A stretch of DNA of 64,000 nucleotides from Pedobacter nanyangensis (GCF_003313505.1 NZ_QMHO01000005.1:247112-311111); one strand, 5' to 3'. Numbered from the stretch's first letter, positions 26,038 to 35,313 are shown. Made by a program: numbers and translations. Notes: generated from the letters alone by a model not told the origin.

Positions 26038-26508
26038 CTAATACTCCAATGGCACAATCGGTTCCTTCTTCGTCGTCGACATGATCATCATCGTTTGGAA
26101 GGTTTTTACTACGGAGATCTTGCTGATCTTATCCATAATCAAACGCTCATACGACTTGATATCGCTCACATAAACTTTAAGTAGAAAATCAGCCTGCCCA
26201 GTAACATGGTGGCATTCCGTTACTTCTTTAATTTGGTTCACCTCGTCCAAAAAGATCTGGATCGTATTGTTTTTATGGAAGTCTAATTGAATTTGGATGA
26301 AAGTCTTGATACCAAGACCTAATTTTTCTTCATCAACCAAAGCATGATAGCTCTTGATATAACCAGACATTTCCAGTTTTCTCACGCGCTCCAAAGTAGG
26401 TGCTGGCGAAAGACCAATTTCCTGCGATAAAAGCAAGTTGGTGATCCTTCCATTTTCCTGCAATAACTTTAAAATCTTGAAATCTATTTTATCCAGTTCT
26501 AGTGCCAT
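26038..26508 (-). CDS. Lrp/AsnC-family transcriptional regulator
   Basis: 156 residues. The N-terminal winged helix-turn-helix (4-60) reads LDKIDFKILKLLQENGRITNLLLSQEIGLSPAPTLERVRKLEMSGYI. The C-terminal RAM (AsnC ligand-binding) domain covers about 68-150 with VTECHHVTGQADFLLKVYV. These proteins respond to amino acids and form octamers. The gene is divergent from the DtxR/MntR operon, sharing a 137-base intergenic region. The target genes are unknown; the lysine aminotransferase at 38632 is a possibility but is not shown by the sequence. Confidence 0.92.
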   Translation of the reverse strand: MALELDKIDFKILKLLQENGRITNLLLSQEIGLSPAPTLERVRKLEMSGYIKSYHALVDEEKLGLGIKTFIQIQLDFHKNNTIQIFLDEVNQIKEVTECHHVTGQADFLLKVYVSDIKSYERLIMDKISKISVVKTFQTMMIMSTTKKEPIVPLEY

Positions 26509-26605
26509 ATTTTGTTTGATTTGTTCAAAGGTATAACAGAAACGGCAATCGGCAAAATTTTATTCTAAAACTAATGTAAAAATTTAGCGAATATTTTATA
26601 TAATT

Positions 26606-26626
26606 ATTTTTAGATTTGTCTAAAAT
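26606..26626. promoter_or_regulatory. MntR/DtxR-type operator before the regulator gene
   Basis: Palindrome TTTTAGA-CAAA-TCTAAAA (read on the minus strand), ending 19 bases before the regulator ATG. The 21 bases are identical, on the opposite strand, to 31893-31913 upstream of the TonB receptor, suggesting autoregulation and a shared regulon. Confidence 0.8.
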
Positions 26627-26645
26627 AAGAATTAGAAAACCAAAA

Positions 26646-27299
26646 ATGCAGTCGTACACCGAAGAGAACTACCTCAAAATCATCTATCACCTCTCTGAAA
26701 TAAGTCATCCGGTGCAAACCAATGCCATTGCCGAGCGCATCCAAACCAAGGCCGCCTCCGTTACCGACATGATCAAGAAACTATCGGAAAAAGAACTGGT
26801 AAACTACGTAAAATACCAAGGCGTAACCCTCACCGAAAAAGGAAAGCTAACCGCCATCAATATTGTGAGGAAACATCGACTTTGGGAAGTATTTTTGGTT
26901 GATAAACTTAATTTCAAGTGGGACCAAGTACACGAAGTAGCCGAAGAACTGGAACACATCCAATCCAACTTGCTTATCGAACGATTAGACGAATTTCTGG
27001 ATTTCCCTAAAGTTGACCCCCATGGTGATCCTATCCCTGATAAACATGGCAACTTTGCCGAAATGACATTTGTAAAACTAAGCAAGCTCAAAGATGGCGA
27101 CCAAGGCACCATCACCGGAGTAAGCGAACACTCTTCTGCTTTCTTAAAGCATTTGGAAAAACTGGGCCTTACCCTTGGCAAGCGTGTAGAAATCATTGAC
27201 GTTGTAGAATTTGACGGATCAGTGGAGTTATTACTGGAACACGAGAAACTGAATATCAGTAGAGAAGTAGCCAAACATATCCTAATTACCAAAAACTAA
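26646..27299 (+). CDS. mntR: DtxR/MntR-family metal-dependent repressor
   Basis: 217 residues from ATG at 26646; a longer frame begins at TTG 26616 inside the operator and is rejected. The N-terminal winged helix (SYTEENYLKIIYHLSE...AASVTDMIKKLSEKELV) is followed by the dimerisation domain with metal ligands in IVRKHRLWEVFL, EVAEELEHIQS and KVDPHGDPIP. A C-terminal FeoA/SH3-like domain covers about 150-215. Its stop overlaps the start of the NRAMP transporter by one base (TAATG), so both are one operon. Mn2+ or Fe2+ specificity cannot be settled from sequence alone; Mn2+ is favoured by the NRAMP partner. Confidence 0.9.
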   Translation: MQSYTEENYLKIIYHLSEISHPVQTNAIAERIQTKAASVTDMIKKLSEKELVNYVKYQGVTLTEKGKLTAINIVRKHRLWEVFLVDKLNFKWDQVHEVAEELEHIQSNLLIERLDEFLDFPKVDPHGDPIPDKHGNFAEMTFVKLSKLKDGDQGTITGVSEHSSAFLKHLEKLGLTLGKRVEIIDVVEFDGSVELLLEHEKLNISREVAKHILITKN

Positions 27300-29161
27300 T
27301 GGCCGAAAAACAATCCCTAAGCGAAGTACACCAAAGCGTAGCCACCCATCAAAGAAAAGGCTGGAGAAGAATATTGGCATTTTTAGGCCCCGCCTACTTG
27401 GTAAGTGTAGGCTATATGGATCCCGGTAACTGGGCTACAGACATTGCCGGCGGCAGTAAATTCGGCTACCAGCTCATCTGGGTGCTCCTAATGTCTAATT
27501 TAATTGCACTGCTACTTCAATCACTAAGTGCCCGTTTAGGAATTGTAAGAGGATTGGATTTAGCACAGGCATCACGAAACACCTATCCCAAATGGGTTAA
27601 CTTTCCGCTGTTCGTTTTGGCACAAACAGCCATCATTGCCTGCGATTTGGCCGAAATTATTGGAATGGCCATTGGTTTAAACCTACTTTTTGGGCTGCCC
27701 TTAATTTGGGGAATATCCATCACCATCTTCGATACGGTATTACTACTGTTTCTACTCAACAAGGGCATGCGCAAAATGGAAGCCTTTATCGTTTCCATGG
27801 TTTTTATTGTTGGCATTTCCTTTTTGGCAGAAATGTTTATTGTACAGCCATCCCTTGGTGAAATTGCCAAAGGCTTTGAGCCTTCCATGCTTGGCGGAGA
27901 AGCGCTTTACATTGCCATCGGGATTATTGGCGCCACCGTGATGCCCCATAACCTCTACCTACATTCGTCTCTAGTACAAACCCGTAAGTTCGAGCGGGAC
28001 AGCAAAGGGATTAAGGAAGCCATCAAATTCAATTTTATAGACACCGCAGTGGCACTTAACCTGGCGTTTTTTGTAAATGCCGCCATCTTAATTCTTGCCG
28101 CAGCAGCCTTTTACAAAAATGGTTTCCACGAGGTGGCCGAAATACAGGATGCCCACGAGTTATTGAGCAATATTTTCGGCAGTGTAGCCCCTGCCCTTTT
28201 TGCTATTGCTTTAATTGCCGCCGGACAAAGCTCTACCGTAACCGGTACCTTGGCCGGCCAAATTGTGATGGAAGGCCACTTAAACCTAAGGATACAACCT
28301 TGGCTACGCCGTTTAATCACCCGCCTATTAGCTATCGTTCCAGCATTTTTCACCATCCTCTACTTCGGTGATGATGCGTTGGGCGGCTTACTGATTTTAA
28401 GTCAGGTAGTGTTGAGTTTACAATTGGGCTTTGCCATCATTCCGCTCATCCACCTTAACTCCGACAGAAAGGAAATGAAAGAATTCACCATCAAACTTTG
28501 GGTGAAAATACTGGCCTGGTTAAGCGCAGCGGTAATCGTTGCCCTAAACATCAAATTAGTGATCGAAGAAATTAATGGATGGATCAACGAATCCCATAAC
28601 GCTTGGTACATCTACGTAATTGTGTTGCCAATGGCCATACTCATCGCCTTGCTGCTAGTTTACATTTTTGTTTATCCATTTGTAGGAAAAAAACAACGTA
28701 TAAGCAATGTACCGCATGGCGATGCACTTTCCATAGGCCATGTAGACAAAATCAACTATGAAAAAATTGGTATTACCGTTGATTTCTCCGAGAATGACCG
28801 AAAAACCATTCGCCATGCCCTGATCCAAGGTGGCAAAGATGCCCATTATCACCTCATCCACGTCGTGGAAACCGCTGTGGCACGTTACCATGGAAAAACG
28901 GCCATGGACCACGAAACGCAATCGGATATCGACAATCTTAAAAAATATCAGGAAAACTTAGCTGAATTGGGCTATCAGGCTACGCCACATATTGGATTTG
29001 GTGGCGCAGCAAAGGCCATCGCCGAAATTAGCAATGCAAACAAACTGGAGCTTTTGGTAATGGGCGCCCACGGACACAAAGGCCTTAAAGATTTGATTTT
29101 TGGCACTACAGTAGACTCCGTTAGGCACAAAGTGGATATTCCCGTTTTGATTGTGAGATAA
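27299..29161 (+). CDS. mntH: NRAMP divalent-metal transporter fused to a UspA domain
   Basis: 620 residues. The NRAMP part (about 20-470) has eleven to twelve helices with DPGNWATDIAGG (helix 1 metal site) and MPHNLYLHSSLVQTR (helix 6). The C-terminal 130 residues form a universal-stress-protein domain: GITVDFSENDRKTIRHALIQG, then LLVMGAHGHKGLKDLIFGTTVDSVRHKVDIPVLIVR, with the ATP-loop-like G-x2-G-x9-G pattern (GAHGHKGL...FGTTVDSV). It imports Mn2+ (or Fe2+) with protons at the inner membrane. The Usp domain may sense nucleotide. Co-transcribed with mntR. Confidence 0.93.
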   Translation: MAEKQSLSEVHQSVATHQRKGWRRILAFLGPAYLVSVGYMDPGNWATDIAGGSKFGYQLIWVLLMSNLIALLLQSLSARLGIVRGLDLAQASRNTYPKWVNFPLFVLAQTAIIACDLAEIIGMAIGLNLLFGLPLIWGISITIFDTVLLLFLLNKGMRKMEAFIVSMVFIVGISFLAEMFIVQPSLGEIAKGFEPSMLGGEALYIAIGIIGATVMPHNLYLHSSLVQTRKFERDSKGIKEAIKFNFIDTAVALNLAFFVNAAILILAAAAFYKNGFHEVAEIQDAHELLSNIFGSVAPALFAIALIAAGQSSTVTGTLAGQIVMEGHLNLRIQPWLRRLITRLLAIVPAFFTILYFGDDALGGLLILSQVVLSLQLGFAIIPLIHLNSDRKEMKEFTIKLWVKILAWLSAAVIVALNIKLVIEEINGWINESHNAWYIYVIVLPMAILIALLLVYIFVYPFVGKKQRISNVPHGDALSIGHVDKINYEKIGITVDFSENDRKTIRHALIQGGKDAHYHLIHVVETAVARYHGKTAMDHETQSDIDNLKKYQENLAELGYQATPHIGFGGAAKAIAEISNANKLELLVMGAHGHKGLKDLIFGTTVDSVRHKVDIPVLIVR

Positions 29162-29164
29162 TTA

Positions 29165-29307
29165 GAAAAGCAGTTTATCCACTACAATTAATGGCAGTCC
29201 CGCTTTTCATTCCAATCTTTTTGTGCCCACCACACCCCTAGGCCTGCCCTACAGCCAACACCTACGGGGTTTAGCCTAAAGCAAAAAGTATTTCCATTTC
29301 AATCGGG
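29165..29307 (-). repeat. Dispersed structured element, copy 3 (long core)
   Basis: On the minus strand: left border CCCGATTGAAATGGAAATAC, a core of about 75 bases with CTTTTTG/CAAAAAG-type pairing and a C/G-rich inner hairpin, right arm AAAGCGGGACTGCC, then after 20 bases TGCTTTTC (GAAAAGCA at 29165 on +). Lies between two convergent genes. The remaining bases of this 430-base gap (29308-29590) show no gene. Confidence 0.68.
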
Positions 29308-29590
29308 TTTAGCAAACAAAAGCCAGCATTTCAAAACTTTATATTAACCCTAAAGAAAAATAAGAGCTAAGCAAGCATCGCAAACCAGGTATTTTATACC
29401 AGCTAGGCCAAACTAAAAATACTGAACAAAAATTGCTGACATTAATAAAGCTTACCCTTTAAAAAAAGTAAAGCCATCAACCTTATCTATCTTGTCAGTG
29501 CGCCCAATTAAGATTGAAAAAGTTGATGACCTTACTCTCTTCAGCCCGCCGTTTTATAGTCTAGAAGACCTACGTCATCTATATTGGAAC

Positions 29591-31861
29591 CTATCTCAAA
29601 GTATATCTCAAACCAAAGAAACCTCTTATCCCCTGATTAGGCGCATACACATAGCTCGGATCAAAAGTTAGCCCGTAAGGATTATTTGCAGTAGCTATGG
29701 CATTTCCGTTCGGATCAAACTGTACTTGCCTATCAAAAGGATCATTGCTACGGGCAATAATAAAAGGATTATTTTTAGTTGGTTTAAAATTGAGCAGGTT
29801 TTTTACCCCACCATAAATTTCCAGATTTTTAAAGCCGCGATACACCAATTGGATATTCTGCAAGCTCCACACAGGCGAATAAGGTTGACGTGGATCTAAA
29901 CTGCCCAACAAAGGCAAACGCATAGGACCGTAGATATTTCCGGTGTAATCAATCCCCAAATTCAATGAATTAATCAAATACGAAACCGACCAGGTGCCCA
30001 TCCATTTTTCGGTAAGCATTTGCTGGGTCTTATTTCCGTCCTCTACCAAACCAACATCTTGCAGTGTAATACCTGCATTCAATTTAAGTCCAAAGTTCAA
30101 CGTGACATCAAAATTCCCAGTTAGGCCCTTGCTTACGGCATAACCCGTAAGGTTATTATACCTAATCTGATTGGTATTCGTTTCATAATCGGCCACAATA
30201 CGATTGCTGAAATGGGTGTAAAAAGCGGAGACGTCAAGAGTGAAAGTGTTTCCGCTTAAATCGTGCATCTTTTTAAGATAATTAAGGTTCACGTTGTAGC
30301 TCTTCTCAGGTTTCAAATTTTCTTCTATCACTACTTCCCTAGCGCCAGTTAAAGCGGCATGATCTTCCGTAAAAATATTCACTACCCTAAATCCCGTTCC
30401 CGCATTTAACCTCAGGATACTGCTTTCATCAAAATTGATTTTATAGGCAAACCGTGGCGTAAATATATTCCCATGTGTGGAGTGATAATCATAGCGCATG
30501 CCCAGTAAAACGGAATGCTTTTGGCTCAACTTAATTTCGTCCTGCGCAAAAACTCCGGGCAAGTACACCTTTTCAGGATTGTTCTGATTTGCCATAAGCG
30601 TTGCCGGTGTATTGTCATCGTAATAGGTATAACGGAAAGCTGTACCAAAAAGCAAATCGTGGTTGCCTATTTTTTTATCCCAAGTAAGCTGCGAAAATGC
30701 AATATGCTGCTTGGCAATGTAAGATGTCTCCCCATATCTACTATCCTGATTGTGGCTCGTTAACGAGAAGGCTAAAAACATTTTTTCCTTTAATGGCAGT
30801 TGGTAATTCCCCAGCAGTTCAAAACGTTTGGTATAAATACTCTCGCCATATACTTCACCGCCACCCCTGTACTGCTTTGTCCAATTCATCTCTCCACCCC
30901 ATCTATCTTCATATAAATACCTTCCCGCTAAAGAAAATAACCTGTTTTCCCGTCTATTGAAATTCCATTTCTGAAAAACCGAAATCCTATCTTGTAGGGT
31001 CACATCCGTAAAACCATCATGGTTATCATCAACCTTATTTCCATATTTAAAATAATTCACGCCAGTTAAAAAGCTCACTTTAGGAGACAAACGGGCTTTA
31101 AAACCCAAATCAATATTATGCTCCAGGTAGCTGGTAGTCATTAAATCGGCAGTAAACTTTGCGGCCTTCCCAACATCTTTTGTAATGATATTGATCAATC
31201 CACCCACCGCTTCACTGCCATAAAGGGATGACGCAGGGCCCTTTACAATCTCTATCCTTTCTACCAGTGAGTTGGGAATCCCCGATAGGCCATACACCGT
31301 AGATAAGCTGCTCACAATGGGCATGCCATCAATCATGACCATGGTGTACGGCCCCTCCAGGCCATTAATGTGGATATCGCCAGTGTTACAGATATTGCAG
31401 TTAAGCTGGGGGCGAACGCCATTGATATTCTGCAAGGCATCAAAAATACTGGGGGTAGGATTTTTCTGAAAAAACTTGGTAGTATAAATCTCTACGGGCA
31501 CAGGGCTTTCCAAACGATTGACCTCCTTTTGTGTTCCTGTAACCACTACTTCCCGCAAGTTTTCCTTTCGCTCTACCAAATCGAAATGCAAAACAGTGTC
31601 AGCCAATAACTGGATCGTATTTACCTGCGTTTGATAGCCTAAAGCAGATATCCTGATCTGATATTTGCCAGGATTGAGGGCTACAAAACCAAAATTCCCT
31701 TCGGCATCCGTTTGTGAAGAGCGCTGTAATTCCAGAATACGTAAACTGGCCTTTACCACAGGCGAACCATTGCTTTCCACTTTTCCTTTCAATACAATAT
31801 CCTGCGCATCAGCATTTAAAAACAACAATAAAAGAGTAAGAAAAAGTAAAATATTCTTCAT
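29591..31861 (-). CDS. TonB-dependent outer-membrane receptor of the MntR regulon
   Basis: 756 residues. The signal peptide (MKNILLFLTLLLLFLNADAQ) is followed by a carboxypeptidase-regulatory-like domain (22-105), a plug (about 110-235) with LREVVVTGTQKEVNR, a CxxC pair in NCNICNTGDIHINGLEGPYT, and EIVKGPASSLYGSEAVGGLINIIT. A 22-strand beta-barrel follows, ending in the aromatic/basic FFGLRYTLR. The family member resembles CirA-type receptors. The operator box shared with mntR suggests it takes up manganese or a metal complex across the outer membrane, working with the NRAMP transporter at the inner membrane. Substrate is inferred. Confidence 0.93.
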   Translation of the reverse strand: MKNILLFLTLLLLFLNADAQDIVLKGKVESNGSPVVKASLRILELQRSSQTDAEGNFGFVALNPGKYQIRISALGYQTQVNTIQLLADTVLHFDLVERKENLREVVVTGTQKEVNRLESPVPVEIYTTKFFQKNPTPSIFDALQNINGVRPQLNCNICNTGDIHINGLEGPYTMVMIDGMPIVSSLSTVYGLSGIPNSLVERIEIVKGPASSLYGSEAVGGLINIITKDVGKAAKFTADLMTTSYLEHNIDLGFKARLSPKVSFLTGVNYFKYGNKVDDNHDGFTDVTLQDRISVFQKWNFNRRENRLFSLAGRYLYEDRWGGEMNWTKQYRGGGEVYGESIYTKRFELLGNYQLPLKEKMFLAFSLTSHNQDSRYGETSYIAKQHIAFSQLTWDKKIGNHDLLFGTAFRYTYYDDNTPATLMANQNNPEKVYLPGVFAQDEIKLSQKHSVLLGMRYDYHSTHGNIFTPRFAYKINFDESSILRLNAGTGFRVVNIFTEDHAALTGAREVVIEENLKPEKSYNVNLNYLKKMHDLSGNTFTLDVSAFYTHFSNRIVADYETNTNQIRYNNLTGYAVSKGLTGNFDVTLNFGLKLNAGITLQDVGLVEDGNKTQQMLTEKWMGTWSVSYLINSLNLGIDYTGNIYGPMRLPLLGSLDPRQPYSPVWSLQNIQLVYRGFKNLEIYGGVKNLLNFKPTKNNPFIIARSNDPFDRQVQFDPNGNAIATANNPYGLTFDPSYVYAPNQGIRGFFGLRYTLR

Positions 31862-31892
31862 TTTGAAAACTTATTAGCTACACAAAAATATA

Positions 31893-31913
31893 ATTTTAGA
31901 CAAATCTAAAAAT
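31893..31913. promoter_or_regulatory. MntR/DtxR-type operator before the TonB receptor
   Basis: Palindrome TTTTAGA-CAAA-TCTAAAA, 32 bases before the receptor ATG. Identical over 21 bases to 26606-26626. Extra half-sites TTTAGA (31917-31922) and TCTAAA (31949-31954) follow, suggesting a second weaker site. Confidence 0.8.
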
Positions 31914-32079
31914 TAGTTTAGAAAAACAACATAATAAAATTAAAAAAATCTAAAAACACTTATTAAACGCAACATAATTGCAAATATAAAAGAGTATTTT
32001 AAAACGCAACAATATTGCATTAAAACAAATATTAAAAGATGCTGTTACTTATAGCCTACAATTGTTGATATTTGCAGCT

Positions 32080-32529
32080 ATGCCTAACGATATACAGATA
32101 AAAAATAAGCGAGCATTTTTTGATTACCACATTTTAGATAAATACGTGGCGGGCATTGCTTTGCTCGGCACCGAAATCAAATCAATCAGACAGGGAAAGG
32201 CTAATCTGACCGATGCCTTTTGCATGTTTATCAGCAATAACCTTTATATACGCAATCTTCATATTTCTGAATATAGCCACAGCTCTTTCTATCACCATGA
32301 TATTAAGCGGGACCGCGTACTGCTGCTACAAAAAAAGGAGCTGAGAAAATTGAGGTTAAAAGGCGAAGAGAAGGGCTTTACCATTGTTCCGTTACGAATT
32401 TTCATTAATGAACGTGGCTTTGCCAAGATAGAAATAGCGCTTGCCCAAGGTAAAAAGGAGTTTGACAAACGCGACTCGATTAAGGAGAGAGAGAGCAAAC
32501 GGGAATTAGACCGAGCAATGAAATTTTAA
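32080..32529 (+). CDS. smpB: SsrA-binding protein SmpB
   Basis: 149 residues from ATG at 32080 (the open frame starts six codons earlier). IKNKRAFFDYHILDKYVAGIALLGTEIKSIRQGKANLTDAF is the conserved oligonucleotide-binding barrel. The C-terminal tail KKEFDKRDSIKERESKRELDRAMKF is the basic helix that enters the mRNA channel. With tmRNA it rescues stalled ribosomes. tmRNA itself is not in the window. It is divergent from the TonB receptor. The 91-base gap to fmt contains a low-complexity CAAT-rich tract. Confidence 0.97.
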   Translation: MPNDIQIKNKRAFFDYHILDKYVAGIALLGTEIKSIRQGKANLTDAFCMFISNNLYIRNLHISEYSHSSFYHHDIKRDRVLLLQKKELRKLRLKGEEKGFTIVPLRIFINERGFAKIEIALAQGKKEFDKRDSIKERESKRELDRAMKF

Positions 32530-32620
32530 TTTGATAATGAGCTAATTGGAGCATGCAATAATTTGGCCCTCCTCTTATTCAATCATTCAAAATTCTATCA
32601 TCCAATAATTAAACACAAGC

Positions 32621-33529
32621 ATGAAAATAGTTTTTATGGGCACGCCCGATTTTGCAGTGGCCTCTTTAGACGCCCTGAAAAATGCAGGCTTTGATATTGT
32701 AGGCGTGGTTACGGCAGCGGATAAACCTGCCGGGCGTGGTCAAAAGTTAAGCGAGAGTGCCGTTAAAAAATATGCCGTTCAACACGGATTAAAAGTACTT
32801 CAGCCACTAAAACTGAAAGATCCGGCATTTATTGAAGAATTAAAAGCATTAAACGCCGACCTCCAGGTGGTAGTGGCGTTTAGAATGCTCCCAGAAATAG
32901 TTTGGAACATGCCCGCCAAGGGCACCATCAACTTACACGGATCCTTATTGCCTCAATACCGCGGTGCCGCTCCTATCAACCATGCCATTATCAACGGCGA
33001 GAAAGAAAGCGGCGTAACCACGTTCTTCTTGAAACAAGAGATAGATACGGGCGATGTCATATTTTCTGAAAGTACTCCTATTACAGAAGATGACACCGCA
33101 GGAACCTTACATGATAAGCTAATGAACATTGGAGCCAGATTGATCGTGAAAACCGTTAAGGCCATTGAAAGTGGCAACTACCAGGAGATACCTCAGCCTA
33201 TGGACAAAGTGCTAAAAATGGCGCCAAAAATTTTCAAGGATTTTTGCGAGGTGAACTGGCATCAAGACAACCAAATGGTGTTTAACCACATCAGGGGACT
33301 GAGTCCCTACCCCACTGCATTTACTTTCTTAAATGATAAAACACTGAAAATATTCCAAGCGGCAAAGGAAGAAACTTTCCCCAAAATAGCGGCCGGAGAT
33401 TTTGAGACAGACGGAAAAACTTTTCTGAAGTTTGCAAGCAACAATGGCTACATCAAATTACTTGAGGTACAACTAGAGGGCAAAAAAAGAATGTCAATAG
33501 ATGAATTTTTAAGAGGAGTTAGGCTTTAA
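32621..33529 (+). CDS. fmt: Methionyl-tRNA formyltransferase
   Basis: 302 residues. The N-terminal Rossmann domain starts MKIVFMGTPDFAVASLDALK. The formyl-transferase signature is INLHGSLLPQYRGAAPINHAIINGE, with the catalytic N, H and D (in EIDTGDVIF). The C-terminal tRNA-binding beta-barrel covers about 205-300 with FNHIRGLSPYPTAFT. It formylates initiator Met-tRNA. It lies downstream of smpB on the same strand and ends in a strong terminator. Confidence 0.97.
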   Translation: MKIVFMGTPDFAVASLDALKNAGFDIVGVVTAADKPAGRGQKLSESAVKKYAVQHGLKVLQPLKLKDPAFIEELKALNADLQVVVAFRMLPEIVWNMPAKGTINLHGSLLPQYRGAAPINHAIINGEKESGVTTFFLKQEIDTGDVIFSESTPITEDDTAGTLHDKLMNIGARLIVKTVKAIESGNYQEIPQPMDKVLKMAPKIFKDFCEVNWHQDNQMVFNHIRGLSPYPTAFTFLNDKTLKIFQAAKEETFPKIAAGDFETDGKTFLKFASNNGYIKLLEVQLEGKKRMSIDEFLRGVRL

Positions 33530-33542
33530 TGATGCAAAAAAT

Positions 33543-33572
33543 AAAAGGAGCCAAGTATTTTTGGCTCCTTTT
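33543..33572 (+). terminator. Bidirectional intrinsic terminator after fmt
   Basis: AAAAGGAGCCAA and TTGGCTCCTTTT form a 12-bp stem around GTATTT, 14 bases after the fmt stop and 11 bases before the stop of the convergent gene. Confidence 0.9.
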
Positions 33573-33582
33573 GGTTAATGGC

Positions 33583-34335
33583 CTAGTTTCTATTGTAAGT
33601 ATCTATTGCCATTTCTATTTGCCTGTTGGCAGCGGCTTGCTTTAGATAACCTCCCACAGCCAAGCCACCACTTATCCCCATTAACAAAAAACTTGCTGTA
33701 TAGCTTTTGCCCGAAGTATTTATACCACCTGAAGGAAAAGGACTATGATCTACTCCTTTATTGCCTTCACTAAAAAAGTTAACCAAACTTGCTAAGATTG
33801 CTACTCCCGCTGTTACGTACAAAACCGTTCCAAATTGCCTGCCTTTCCGATAACTTTCCAAAAAATCAAGACTTCTGGGGTTGTCGGCCATATCCATTTT
33901 TAACTGGGCGTAGCTTACTTTTTTAATGTCTGAAAAGCCTTTATTGTAATACATCTGTGTTGAAACTGCCCGAGGGGTCCTGTCTCTAAATCGGTAATAG
34001 TCTTCAAAGGGCACGGGATCATAAGCTACTTCCTGAAAAAGGTTAATTTTTCCTTTAATAATCCTCTCCGAAAAAGAGTTAGACCCGAAAATTGTGGTCC
34101 TTCGGGTATTGGCAAAGAAACCATCTTCATTGTTAAAGAACTTTACCTGCTCAAGCGGGACTCGTCTGGAATCGGCCCGCAGCACCCACGAGCCTACAAA
34201 ATCAGGTCGTAGCCTAATTCGCTCTGCGTGAATTACAGAATCGGAATAGAGGTAAACAAAGTTTCTGGATTCGTCCGTTTGCGAACGGGCGTTCAGGGCA
34301 TAGCATGCCATGGCGATCATGAGTAATTTTTTCAT
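33583..34335 (-). CDS. Secreted or membrane protein of unknown function
   Basis: 250 residues with a signal peptide (MKKLLMIAMACYALNARSQ). The mature N-terminal part (20-150) is polar with DSVIHAERIRLRPDFVGSW and VEQVKFFNNEDGFF-like strands. Two hydrophobic segments occur near 170-190 (FGTVLYVTAGVAILASLVNFF) and 212-230 (YTASFLLMGISGGLAVGGYL), so the C-terminus is probably membrane-embedded. I do not recognise the family; it looks Bacteroidota-specific. It is convergent with fmt and shares its terminator. Confidence 0.65.
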   Translation of the reverse strand: MKKLLMIAMACYALNARSQTDESRNFVYLYSDSVIHAERIRLRPDFVGSWVLRADSRRVPLEQVKFFNNEDGFFANTRRTTIFGSNSFSERIIKGKINLFQEVAYDPVPFEDYYRFRDRTPRAVSTQMYYNKGFSDIKKVSYAQLKMDMADNPRSLDFLESYRKGRQFGTVLYVTAGVAILASLVNFFSEGNKGVDHSPFPSGGINTSGKSYTASFLLMGISGGLAVGGYLKQAAANRQIEMAIDTYNRN

Positions 34336-34476
34336 ATCGATTTACATTTGTGTGTGTAACCTAAATTACAAAAATTTTATTCGAAAACCTTTCCGTATAA
34401 GAAAATGTTCAAACTGTTTGGTTTGAGGTACGGTTTCTATTAAATGATATGGTAAATTGTTATTGACACAGCAAAT

Positions 34477-35313
34477 CTATAGTGCGTTTAATTTAGCACT
34501 TAGGGCTTTGGCTACTTCATTGAAATAACGTTTTCTTCCGTACCCCATTACCCATCGGATACCGCCAATAGCATTGGTTACAAAAACCTCTTCGGCTTCG
34601 TTCAATATTTGGGGATTGATCTGGGCTTCTGTTAATGGCAATTGATTTTGTTTGGCCAATTGCATCACCACATTTCTCATTACACCACCAACACACCCCT
34701 CGGATAGTGCGGGCGTGTAAATTTGGTGCTGGTACACTATAAAAACATTAGAACTGGTGCTTTCACATAAAAAACCATTTTGGTTGAGCAGCAAGGCCTC
34801 GTCCAAGCGATGTTGTTTTTGATATAGCCCAGCCATGACATAAAGCAGGGCATTGGTGGTTTTATAATTGGATAATTTATTGATGGGTTTAGGGATTTCA
34901 TCATAAACATCAACAATCAATCCTTTACTATTTAGCTCATATTCAGCACTGCTGAGCTCCGAAACTTCCAATAGGTAGCCCACTTTGTTACTTTGTGGCG
35001 TATAAAGCCCCTCGCCGTTACGATATATGGTTAACCGGAAACGGGCATTACCTTTTATTTTATTTTTTTTTGCCAGTTCGGCCGCTTTTTGCTTTAGGAA
35101 ATATTCATCCAGCAAGTTGTAACCATCCATTTTTAGCGCCTTCATTCCAGCGTGAAGCCTATCCACGTGAAGTTCTGGAAATCTCAGTTTTCCGTTGCAC
35201 ATGCGCATGGATTCGAACAAACCATCTCCAAATTTAAAACCTCTGTTTTGCCCCGCTAAAATTGGGGCATCACGCTGAAAAAATTGGTCGTTAAATAAAA
35301 TATATTGCGACAT
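34477..35313 (-). CDS. Class IV aminotransferase, PabC-like (4-amino-4-deoxychorismate lyase)
   Basis: 278 residues of the fold-type IV PLP family. GFKFGDGLFESMRMCNGKLRFPELHVDRL is the N-terminal signature. The PLP-lysine is in KLSNYKTTNALLYVMA, and ESTSSNVFIV plus VTNAIGGIRWV complete the cofactor pocket. The length and the short motif spacing fit aminodeoxychorismate lyase better than branched-chain aminotransferase. A PabB-like gene exists at 49215, so p-aminobenzoate for folate may be made from both. Its ATG directly abuts the rluD-family stop, indicating co-transcription. Confidence 0.82.
   Translation of the reverse strand: MSQYILFNDQFFQRDAPILAGQNRGFKFGDGLFESMRMCNGKLRFPELHVDRLHAGMKALKMDGYNLLDEYFLKQKAAELAKKNKIKGNARFRLTIYRNGEGLYTPQSNKVGYLLEVSELSSAEYELNSKGLIVDVYDEIPKPINKLSNYKTTNALLYVMAGLYQKQHRLDEALLLNQNGFLCESTSSNVFIVYQHQIYTPALSEGCVGGVMRNVVMQLAKQNQLPLTEAQINPQILNEAEEVFVTNAIGGIRWVMGYGRKRYFNEVAKALSAKLNAL

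Noticed and set aside
29440..29600. Open + strand reading beginning near VKPSTLSILSVRPIK
   Set aside because: It lacks a credible start and runs antisense into the TonB receptor gene.
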